This document shows positions 25,299 through 32,314 of a DNA stretch of 64,000 nucleotides, one piece after another. How positions within the stretch are numbered: the first letter of the stretch is position 1; each line of letters opens with the position of its first letter. The notes beneath the pieces were generated by a model, which ran no database searches, was not told the DNA's origin, and saw only the letters and a program-made list of their open reading frames with translations. Both the position numbers and the translations under genes were made by a program. The stretch is from Thermotogota bacterium (GTDB taxonomy: Bacteria; Thermotogota; Thermotogae; Thermotogales; Thermotogaceae): contig JAUQPE010000015.1 in the NCBI GenBank assembly GCA_030550515.1, positions 52,173-116,172 of the forward strand, in the 5' to 3' direction.

Positions 25299-27875
25299 TC
25301 ACTCCCCTTCCCTTATGGCTTCGTTTGGAGGCATCCTAACGGCCATGAAAGCGGGTATGGAGATGACCACGAGGGATATCCCGTATATCAAGGCGGTGAG
25401 TATCCCTATCCTACTCGCGGAGACCACTTTCGCCGGTACGTTCAAAACTTCGAAGAATTTCATCACGAGATCGTATCCGAAGATCATGCCCGCTACCGTT
25501 CCTATGACACCCCCGACAACCAAGAAGGAGAGATATTCCAGGAGGAAAGAAGTGATGAGTTGCCAGGTTTTCATACCGATGGCTCTCAGCATGCCGTAAA
25601 CACCCATTCTCGAGAAACTGGCGCGAAGGGTGGTGAGTGAAAGTCCCGCTATTGCTGCCACGAATCCAAAACCGAAGACGTACTTTATGATCCTCATGAG
25701 CCCTTCTATACCACTGTAGAACCTTCTCACCTCTTCATCGATGTGAAAGGGGTAATCAAACCTCGACATGTAGAACTTTTTGACCTCGAAAGAGTTCTTC
25801 TCGGAAACCTTTCCCAACAGGAATTCCACCGTTCTCAGATCGCTCGGGGCGTTCCTGATGGATGAAATCACGTCTACGGGTATGATTATATCTGACTTTT
25901 CAAAGGTGGAGACGGGGACAAACCTCACCTCTTTCTGCCCTCCCATGGGCAACAGAGAGATGAGTTTGCCTTCCAAAACTTCTGGCACTTTTTCCTTGTC
26001 TTTCAACCCGACGATCACCGCGTTCTCCCGAGAGATAGCCTCAAGCGTCTCTTTGGAGAATTTCAAAGACGAGTCGGTGAAGAAATTGTCGCTTACGAAA
26101 GCCACAACTTTTTCTCCCTTTTCGGTTTTGAGTGTGAAGAGCTGCACTTTGACGGGTGAGGAGAGCTTTTCGTGCTTCGGTATATCCACACCCCTGAGCA
26201 GGAACTTCATCGGATTCTTTATCACCAGGAAGTTGAAACCAAAGATTCCATCCTTCAACTTCTCAGTCACAAACTTTTCTATGTTAACTGATATCAAGTT
26301 CAGCACGGTCGTAGAGAAGATCAAGATGGAGAACGATATGACGAGCAAAACCCCTCGAGTTGGCAATCTGCTCACGTAGGAGAAACCCATGAGGATTGGA
26401 AGGTTCCCTCTTGACAGCAATCCCGACATTATCTTCCTGGACATCGGTAGCAACGAGAAGACGAGGAGGGCCACACCGAGGAACACCAAGATTCCCTTGT
26501 TGAAGAGGGACATCATGAAGAGTTCTTCCGTCTCCAGTCTAAGCTTCATGAAGTTGTTCAGAACCAACAGGAACGTTCCCGAGGATAGGAACACCACGAA
26601 ACGCCTGTAGCTGAATGAGGCGAACAGGGTCAGCAACGCGAGAGCCGATGGCCAAAGTCTGGGCACCAAAAAGAAGACCAGAGCAAGCACTAAAAGCCCA
26701 AAAGAGATGATCTTCCTGCTTCCCTTCACCTCGAAACCGTTGAGAAAGATGGTAGGGGAGTGTCTGACGATTTCTCGCGCTCTCAAGAAGAACAACGATA
26801 AGGGAAGTGCCAATCCCAACAACAGCCCCACCACGAGGGTTTTCCCAGAAATGGCGAAATCCACTCTGTCTACCGAGAAGAAGGAAAAAGAGATGCCTTC
26901 TACTAAACTTTGAAATTGCATCAAAAGAAACCTTCCTATTATCACTCCCAAAAAGATGCCTGTCAGAGAAGAAATGAGCGCGTAGAATACACCCTCGAGA
27001 AGGAAAGAAAGGTTCACTTTGGATCTTCTCATCCCTATGATCCTGAGAACCGAAAGCACGGTTTTCCTGTCGGAAACAACGTCCTCGCAGAACATGTAGA
27101 AAACTACCAATCCAACTAGGATGGAGAGCGAGGAGAAAGCAAGCGTGAAGTAGGTTAGGGTCTTGTTGACGGAGGATTTCAAGAAGTCGTACTTCATGTT
27201 CTTCACCCTGAGCGACGTGTCGATGACGATCTTTGGATGTTCTTTGACGGGTTTTCCGTAGCTCAAGTAACACTTCGTTGGGAAATTTGCGTCGGGAAAG
27301 TCCCGGACGTTCAGAAAGACCGTTCCCGGCGAATTGACACCTTCGCCTTTGAAATTCAAGAAACCGCTCTCTCCTATCCTTTCAACCTTGAAAGAACCCC
27401 TCTTGTTGACAAAATCCAACCAAACGGTGTCACCGACTTTCACACCCAGTTTCTCCGCCAGCGATCTTCCAAGGATCACCCTTCCCTCCGGAATGGACAC
27501 CTCCGCTCCCAGGAAAGCCGAGAGCTCCTCGGGTTCCACTCCTATCGCTATCACGTCCAGGGAGTCGTTGATCCTCGCATTCCCCTCTGTGACCGGTAGG
27601 ACCTTACTCACCTGGTCCTTCAACCGCTCGATCTCCTCTTCGTCTATCTTTTTCGACAGCTGGAGGTTGAACACAAAAGAGGTCATTCTGGGCTCGGCGT
27701 ACGCGTCCGCCACTCCGAAGTTTTCTTCCAGTTTTTTCAACTTCCATGCTTCGATGGAATCGGAAAGAGATAGAGCCCCGACCACGAGAGAGAGCGTGAT
27801 GGAGAGTCCAAGAATAGCGATTATCGATGTTTTCATGTTTCCCAAAAAGTTCCTCAGGGCAATCTTCACTATCAT
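25299..27875 (-). CDS. FtsX-like ABC transporter permease
   Basis: An 858-residue membrane protein with two FtsX-type modules. Residues 1-30 contain the first transmembrane helix (LRNFLGNMKTSIIAILGLSITLSLVVGALSL), followed by a soluble extracytoplasmic domain to about 230, three helices (about 235-365), more membrane helices (about 390-520), a second soluble domain, and a last set of three helices (about 730-850). The duplicated layout with large soluble domains is that of the lipoprotein or envelope-stress ABC family (COG0577-like). It forms an operon with the ATPase downstream. It could move lipoproteins or lipids to the outer sheath or control a hydrolase; sequence alone does not decide. 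Confidence 0.88.
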   Translation of the reverse strand: MIVKIALRNFLGNMKTSIIAILGLSITLSLVVGALSLSDSIEAWKLKKLEENFGVADAYAEPRMTSFVFNLQLSKKIDEEEIERLKDQVSKVLPVTEGNARINDSLDVIAIGVEPEELSAFLGAEVSIPEGRVILGRSLAEKLGVKVGDTVWLDFVNKRGSFKVERIGESGFLNFKGEGVNSPGTVFLNVRDFPDANFPTKCYLSYGKPVKEHPKIVIDTSLRVKNMKYDFLKSSVNKTLTYFTLAFSSLSILVGLVVFYMFCEDVVSDRKTVLSVLRIIGMRRSKVNLSFLLEGVFYALISSLTGIFLGVIIGRFLLMQFQSLVEGISFSFFSVDRVDFAISGKTLVVGLLLGLALPLSLFFLRAREIVRHSPTIFLNGFEVKGSRKIISFGLLVLALVFFLVPRLWPSALALLTLFASFSYRRFVVFLSSGTFLLVLNNFMKLRLETEELFMMSLFNKGILVFLGVALLVFSLLPMSRKIMSGLLSRGNLPILMGFSYVSRLPTRGVLLVISFSILIFSTTVLNLISVNIEKFVTEKLKDGIFGFNFLVIKNPMKFLLRGVDIPKHEKLSSPVKVQLFTLKTEKGEKVVAFVSDNFFTDSSLKFSKETLEAISRENAVIVGLKDKEKVPEVLEGKLISLLPMGGQKEVRFVPVSTFEKSDIIIPVDVISSIRNAPSDLRTVEFLLGKVSEKNSFEVKKFYMSRFDYPFHIDEEVRRFYSGIEGLMRIIKYVFGFGFVAAIAGLSLTTLRASFSRMGVYGMLRAIGMKTWQLITSFLLEYLSFLVVGGVIGTVAGMIFGYDLVMKFFEVLNVPAKVVSASRIGILTALIYGISLVVISIPAFMAVRMPPNEAIREGE

Positions 27876-27923
27876 TCCTCAATTACCCCCAGATGTTAGA
27901 ATTTCTCTTGGAGGTGAACACTT

Positions 27924-28616
27924 TTGTCACTCTCCGGAAGAGAGATTCTGAGACTCTACGGACTCGATCTGTCTGAAGACGCCTTCACAAAACTTGATCT
28001 CTACATCGAGAGGTTGATCCATTCAAATTTAACAAACATTCGAGACGTTTCGGCTGCTTTTCACAAAAACGTTGCAGAAATTTTATTACCGTTAAAGTTG
28101 GGCAACATCTCTTTGGATGGTTCCCTGCTCGACGTCGGCTCTGGAAACGGTGTACCTGGACTCGTTTTAGCGATCTGTTTTCCAAGCTTGCAAGTCACTC
28201 TCCTCGATTCCAAAGAAAAGTCTACCAAATTCTTGGAAGAAATGGTGAGAGAGCTGATGCTGGAAAACGTCGATGTGGTGAAAGAACGAGCGGAAACCTT
28301 CTCAAAGATCGAGAGGGAGAAATTTGACCACGTTACAGCCAGGGCGGTTGCCCGGTTGAACGTGCTCTTGGAGCTCTGTTGCCCCGCCCTTAAGATTGGG
28401 GGCATTGCGTTCTTCTACAAGGGGCCCGGCCACTTCGAGGAACTTCGAGAATCGGGAAACGCCGCCAAGATACTCGGAGTGGAGTTGGAGAAGACGATCG
28501 AGTATTTTTTGAAAACGGGGGAGAACAGGGTGCTGGTTGTTTTCAGAAAGAAGGAACCCACACCCGAGAAGTTTCCAAGGAGGGTTGGCGTTCCATTCAA
28601 AAGACCGCTGAGATGA
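27924..28616 (+). CDS. rsmG: 16S rRNA (guanine-N7) methyltransferase RsmG
   Basis: RsmG (GidB) methylates N7 of G527 in 16S rRNA. The 230-residue product carries the SAM-binding motif LLDVGSGNGVPGLVLAI (about residues 69-85), the LLDSKEKSTKFL strand (motif II) and the family region VTARAVARLNVLLELCCPALKIGG. The end KKEPTPEKFPRRVGVPFKRPL matches the conserved RsmG tail. The start is TTG at 27924 with a strong GGAGGTGA site. It opens a run of plus-strand genes (lplA, rsmI, marR) linked by four-base overlaps or short gaps. The divergent permease gene begins 48 bases upstream. Confidence 0.95.
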   Translation: MSLSGREILRLYGLDLSEDAFTKLDLYIERLIHSNLTNIRDVSAAFHKNVAEILLPLKLGNISLDGSLLDVGSGNGVPGLVLAICFPSLQVTLLDSKEKSTKFLEEMVRELMLENVDVVKERAETFSKIEREKFDHVTARAVARLNVLLELCCPALKIGGIAFFYKGPGHFEELRESGNAAKILGVELEKTIEYFLKTGENRVLVVFRKKEPTPEKFPRRVGVPFKRPLR

Positions 28617-29326
28617 TCGTTCTCGAAAGAGGTGTTTTCTCAGGCGAACTGAACATGGCCTTGGATTACGTTTTGGGATCTTGGGCGAGGAGGCTGGGAG
28701 AGCCCATCCTGAGGTTCTACGGCTGGGAGCAACCCACCCTGTCCCTGGGGCGCTTTCAGAAACTTGAAGGGATCAAGATACCGAATGGGATAGCCGTTGT
28801 GAGGAGGCCATCCGGTGGAAGGGCTGTACTCCACCACCACGAACTCACCTACTGCCTCGCCGTTCCGACTGAACATCCTATCGGGAAACTCTCCGTGTTG
28901 GAATTTCACAAAATCGTCCACGAGACGATACGGAGGGCTCTGCTGGACCTCGGGTTCGACGCTGAGGTCTCGAACAAGATGGAAAGGAGTGACCCATTCT
29001 GTTTTCGCACGGTTTCAAGGTACGAGATCACCGTTGGGGGAAAGAAAGTGGTGGGTAGCGCTCAATTTCGAACAGTGGATGCCGTTGTGGAACATGGTTC
29101 GATCGTGCTCTCTTTGGATCGCGAGTTGGTTGCGGAGATATTCGGTAAAATCGTCGGAAAGGCAGGAGGGTTGTGGGAATTCAAACACGTCGGTATCGGA
29201 GATTTGGAAGAGTCGCTCGAGAGCTCTTTCGAAAGGATCTTCGGAAAGATCAGGAAGGAAGAATCCCTGATGGGAGAAATCCTCAAAGAAGCGCACAATT
29301 TGAAGGGGATGTTCAAGGCGATCTGA
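28613..29326 (+). CDS. Lipoate-protein ligase family protein
   Basis: A 237-residue member of the biotin/lipoyl ligase family (LplA/LipM type) that attaches lipoyl or octanoyl groups to carrier lysines. Motifs seen are RRPSGGRAVLHHHELTY (family RR-x-(S/T)GG-x-x-x-x-H), with the catalytic lysine region GGKKVVGSAQFR, then a C-terminal helix pair. The start overlaps the rsmG stop (ATGA). Whether the true substrate is lipoate, octanoate or biotin cannot be decided; LplA and LipM share these motifs, and the Cys of LipM-type enzymes was not confidently placed. No lipoyl carrier gene is adjacent. Confidence 0.85.
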   Translation: MIVLERGVFSGELNMALDYVLGSWARRLGEPILRFYGWEQPTLSLGRFQKLEGIKIPNGIAVVRRPSGGRAVLHHHELTYCLAVPTEHPIGKLSVLEFHKIVHETIRRALLDLGFDAEVSNKMERSDPFCFRTVSRYEITVGGKKVVGSAQFRTVDAVVEHGSIVLSLDRELVAEIFGKIVGKAGGLWEFKHVGIGDLEESLESSFERIFGKIRKEESLMGEILKEAHNLKGMFKAI

Positions 29327-29339
29327 GGAGGGGAAAAGC

Positions 29340-30008
29340 TTGGGAAAGCTCTTCATCGTCGGCACGCCGATAGGTAACCTTGAAGACATAACACTCAGAG
29401 CTCTGAGGACACTCCAGGAAGTTGACTTGATCCTTGCGGAAGATACAAGGAGAACGGTAGTCTTGTTGAACAAGTACGGAATAAAGAAGCCCCTTCTTTC
29501 GTTCAACGAAAGGAATTCCAAAAGGAGGATAAAGGAGATCGTTCCGAAAATCAAAGAAGGAATGAACGTTGCCTTGGTGAGTGACGCTGGTATGCCCGTG
29601 ATATCGGATCCAGGTCACGACCTCGTCGAGGAGTGTTGGAAAGAAGGGATAGAAGTGGATGTCGTGCCTGGCCCAAGCGCACTCGTTAGTGCGCTAGCCG
29701 TGAGCGGATTCCCTGGCTCCAAATTCGTCTTCGAGGGTTTCCTCCCCAGGGGAAAGAACAGGAGGAAGTTGCTCAGGATCCTGAGAGATGAGAAAAGGGT
29801 GGTTGTCTTCTTCGAATCCCCAGAGAGGCTCGTATCGACTTTGAGGGACATACTGGATATAATGGGAGACAGAGAGGTATTCGTCGCTCGAGAGATGACG
29901 AAGATGCACCAAGAGTTCTTCAGGGGAACCGTGAGTCAAGCGATAAAGCACTTTGAAAACAGGCAAGTTTTGGGGGAACTCACGGTGGTTCTCTCCGGAA
30001 AGAGGTGA
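29340..30008 (+). CDS. rsmI: 16S rRNA (cytidine-2'-O) methyltransferase RsmI
   Basis: RsmI methylates the 2'-OH of C1402 in 16S rRNA. The 222-residue product is of the tetrapyrrole-methylase fold with signature VGTPIGNLEDITLRAL, LAEDTRRT, the loop VALVSDAGMPVISDPG and FVFEGFLPR. The start is TTG at 29340 behind GAGGAGGGG. The C-terminal part is slightly shorter than in E. coli (about 286 residues), lacking the final extension. It overlaps the marR gene by four bases (GTGA). Together with rsmG two genes earlier it forms a small-subunit rRNA modification pair. Confidence 0.96.
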   Translation: MGKLFIVGTPIGNLEDITLRALRTLQEVDLILAEDTRRTVVLLNKYGIKKPLLSFNERNSKRRIKEIVPKIKEGMNVALVSDAGMPVISDPGHDLVEECWKEGIEVDVVPGPSALVSALAVSGFPGSKFVFEGFLPRGKNRRKLLRILRDEKRVVVFFESPERLVSTLRDILDIMGDREVFVAREMTKMHQEFFRGTVSQAIKHFENRQVLGELTVVLSGKR

Positions 30009-30451
30009 GCGGGGTGGAAGAGAAGGTCGAAAAGTTGCTCAGAGAAATCTGTTTCACGCTCAAAGTGGAGGGAAGAAGGGTCCTCAAGGATTTTGGCTTG
30101 ACACCTGCGCAGTTCGATATCCTGCAGAAGATCTTCTTCGTGGGACCCAAGAGAATCACGGAGTTGTGTGCGATAATAGGTGTGGCGAAGAGCACCGTAA
30201 GTGGTTTAGTGAAGAGGTTGGAGGAGATGGGATACCTCAAGAGGGAACCAGATCTCCTCGATAAGAGGGCTCAGATCTTGGAGCTGACGGAGAAAGGAGC
30301 GGGAGTGATAGAGAGAGTCATAGAGAGGAGAGTGGCGTTCGTGCGTGAGGTCCTCGCCAACATGGACGAGAGGAGAGTCTCCACCATGATGGAACTCTTA
30401 GAAACGCTCAGGAAGATCATGGAAGAGTGGAAAACTCAGGAGAAGGAGTGA
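30005..30451 (+). CDS. MarR family transcriptional regulator
   Basis: A 148-residue winged-helix regulator of the MarR family. The helix-turn-helix is ITELCAIIGVAKSTVSGLVKRLEEMGYL (about residues 51-78), followed by the wing REPDLLDKRAQILELTEKG with the conserved D-x-R. Terminal helices form the dimer interface. The start GTG overlaps the rsmI stop. It lies immediately before the Omp-alpha-like envelope gene (6 bases), so it may control envelope genes or its own operon, but no operator palindrome was identified. The ligand is unknown. Confidence 0.92.
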   Translation: MSGVEEKVEKLLREICFTLKVEGRRVLKDFGLTPAQFDILQKIFFVGPKRITELCAIIGVAKSTVSGLVKRLEEMGYLKREPDLLDKRAQILELTEKGAGVIERVIERRVAFVREVLANMDERRVSTMMELLETLRKIMEEWKTQEKE

Positions 30452-30457
30452 GGACCT

Positions 30458-31675
30458 ATGAGAAGGGTACTGATCCTGACGGTGTTCCTCCCCTCGATTT
30501 TGTTGCTCTCTCAGACGATAAGGGACGTGCCTCCCCAATCGAACATCTACTCGATCGTCGAGTACTTGGTCAAGACAGGGATCATGGACGTGGACGAGGG
30601 AGGTTACTTTCGAGGAAACCTCCTCCTCACCAAATTTGACTTGGCGGGTTACCTCTACAGGATGATCGATTACTTCAAGCTGGAAGAGGTGAAGGCAAAG
30701 CTCCCCGCCCTCACCGAGTTGAACCTCATAAAACCAGCCCTGACGGCACTCGACGAGAGACAGAAGAGGGTTGAACAAACCTTAGAAGAGGTCAAAAAAA
30801 CGATTTCCCAATACGAGAAGCGCATAAACGAAATCTCTACGAGACTTTCCTCACTCGATCAAGACATCAAGTCTCTGAGAGACTCCATGAACAACCTTTC
30901 CGTCGCTTTCGCCAACATGAAACAGGAAGCGGCTGCGTTCGATCGCGAGATCATCAACAGGATCACGGATGTCGAAAGGAGGGTGCAGGAGCTTCAGAGA
31001 GGGTTCTCTTCGGTGGAGGCAACCACGAAGAAGCTTCAGGAAACGTTTGAAGGTGTCCAGTCGACGGTGAAAGGTCACGAAACGAGGATAGGAAGTCTCG
31101 AAACGAGGGTCCAGGACTTGAGCGGATGGAGGGAAGGCGTGACGGCTGACCTTCTCTCGCTGAGGGGAAGGTTGGGCAGCATCGGTGAAAGTTTGGAGAA
31201 CGTCTCGAGAAGGCTGGAAGAGAGCGTCAAGAGGTTGGAAGAGATGGAAAAGTTGGCAAAGAGTTCCTCCGAAAAGTTGGACGCCGTCTCTGAAGCCCAA
31301 TCCGATTTAAACATAAGGTTGTCCGTGGTTGAGATAAATCAAACACAGTTTCAGAGGGATTTGAGAGACCTCAAAACAGTGGTCACCGCTTACAGGGGTG
31401 AGTTGGAGAGTTTGAAGGAGAATCTGAACAACCTGGCGAGGAGGTACGACGAGGGAACCTTGCAGACGAAAGGTTTGCAGGACGAGATCAAGGGTCTCGC
31501 GAGTAGGATTGAGGAAATGAACAAGAAGCTCACCGAGATCGGTAACCGCGTGGACAACCTCTCCTCTCGCGTGGCGAAACTGGAGAAAGGACCACAAGTC
31601 GACCTCAGCGTGCTCATCCCTGTGGGTTTGGGAGTTGCGGCCGTGATTTTCTTGCTCGCACTCCTCTCTCGTTGA
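30458..31675 (+). CDS. SLH-domain coiled-coil envelope protein (Omp-alpha-like)
   Basis: A 405-residue exported protein with three parts: a signal peptide (RRVLILTVFLPSILLLSQ), one SLH-like domain (about 22-90; DVPPQSNIYSIVEYLVKTGIMDVDEGG, GYFRGNLLLTKFDLAGYLYRMI), and a long coiled coil (about 95-370) ending in a C-terminal membrane helix (LSVLIPVGLGVAAVIFLLALL). This is the plan of Omp-alpha, the rod-like spacer that spans the gap between cell wall and the outer sheath of Thermotoga. Heptad hydrophobics recur through the middle. The SLH end would bind pyruvylated wall polymer made by CsaB. It is followed by an LptA-like gene. Homology to Omp-alpha is inferred from architecture, not searched. 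Confidence 0.82.
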   Translation: MRRVLILTVFLPSILLLSQTIRDVPPQSNIYSIVEYLVKTGIMDVDEGGYFRGNLLLTKFDLAGYLYRMIDYFKLEEVKAKLPALTELNLIKPALTALDERQKRVEQTLEEVKKTISQYEKRINEISTRLSSLDQDIKSLRDSMNNLSVAFANMKQEAAAFDREIINRITDVERRVQELQRGFSSVEATTKKLQETFEGVQSTVKGHETRIGSLETRVQDLSGWREGVTADLLSLRGRLGSIGESLENVSRRLEESVKRLEEMEKLAKSSSEKLDAVSEAQSDLNIRLSVVEINQTQFQRDLRDLKTVVTAYRGELESLKENLNNLARRYDEGTLQTKGLQDEIKGLASRIEEMNKKLTEIGNRVDNLSSRVAKLEKGPQVDLSVLIPVGLGVAAVIFLLALLSR

Positions 31676-31696
31676 TGGATTGGAGGAAGGTGCCAC

Positions 31697-32314
31697 ATGA
31701 AAAAGATCGCTGTCTTGTTCTTGATACTCTTTTCTACCCTCTCCCTTTCCAAGACCGTTCACATCAAGGCGGATTTCGTGAAACCAACGGATCGGGAGAT
31801 ACTGTACAGGGGTTCCGTGGTGCTGAGGATAGACGAGGACGACTTGACCCTCAAAGCGGACGAAGTCGTGGTCAGGAAAGTCAGGGACAAGTGGAAGGTG
31901 GTGGAAGCCAAGGGAAAGGTGAACGTAGCCGTCAAAGGAGGGGAGTTGACGGCGGATTCCCTCGTCTACGATCTGGAGGAAAAGAAGGGAAAAGCCATCG
32001 GGAAGGTGTCGGGGACGTTCGTCGACGAGGAGACATCGGAAAAAGTGTTCATCGAGTGTGGCGAACTCGCCTTTGACCTGAATAAAGAGAATTACGGTAG
32101 CGAGAGTGAGACCGTCATACGCAAGGGTGACACCGAGGTGAAGACGCTGAGATTCGTTTACGACAAGAAGGGCGGCGTAATCGTTTTGGAGGGTGTCTTG
32201 GATCTTGTGGACAAGAGGAAAAACTTGAAGATGAGCGCGGAAAAGGTGACGATGGACATCAGGAAAGATACGGTGGAGGCGACCAGGGTGAGCGCAACTT
32301 TAGAGGTGGAATGA
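31697..32314 (+). CDS. LptA/OstA-like envelope protein
   Basis: A 205-residue exported protein with a signal peptide (KKIAVLFLILFSTLSLS) followed by repeated short beta-strands of the LptA/OstA type: VHIKADFVKPTDREILYRGSV, LTLKADEVVVRK, ELTADSLVYDLEEKKGKAIGKV, IECGELAFDLNKE and LKMSAEKVTMDI. The spaced A-D-x-x-x-Y pattern is that of the beta-jellyroll which carries lipopolysaccharide in Gram-negative bacteria. Thermotogales are not known for classical LPS, so the cargo is open; it might be another outer-sheath lipid or polymer. It starts 21 bases after the Omp-alpha-like gene and overlaps the CCA-adding gene. Confidence 0.8.
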   Translation: MKKIAVLFLILFSTLSLSKTVHIKADFVKPTDREILYRGSVVLRIDEDDLTLKADEVVVRKVRDKWKVVEAKGKVNVAVKGGELTADSLVYDLEEKKGKAIGKVSGTFVDEETSEKVFIECGELAFDLNKENYGSESETVIRKGDTEVKTLRFVYDKKGGVIVLEGVLDLVDKRKNLKMSAEKVTMDIRKDTVEATRVSATLEVE

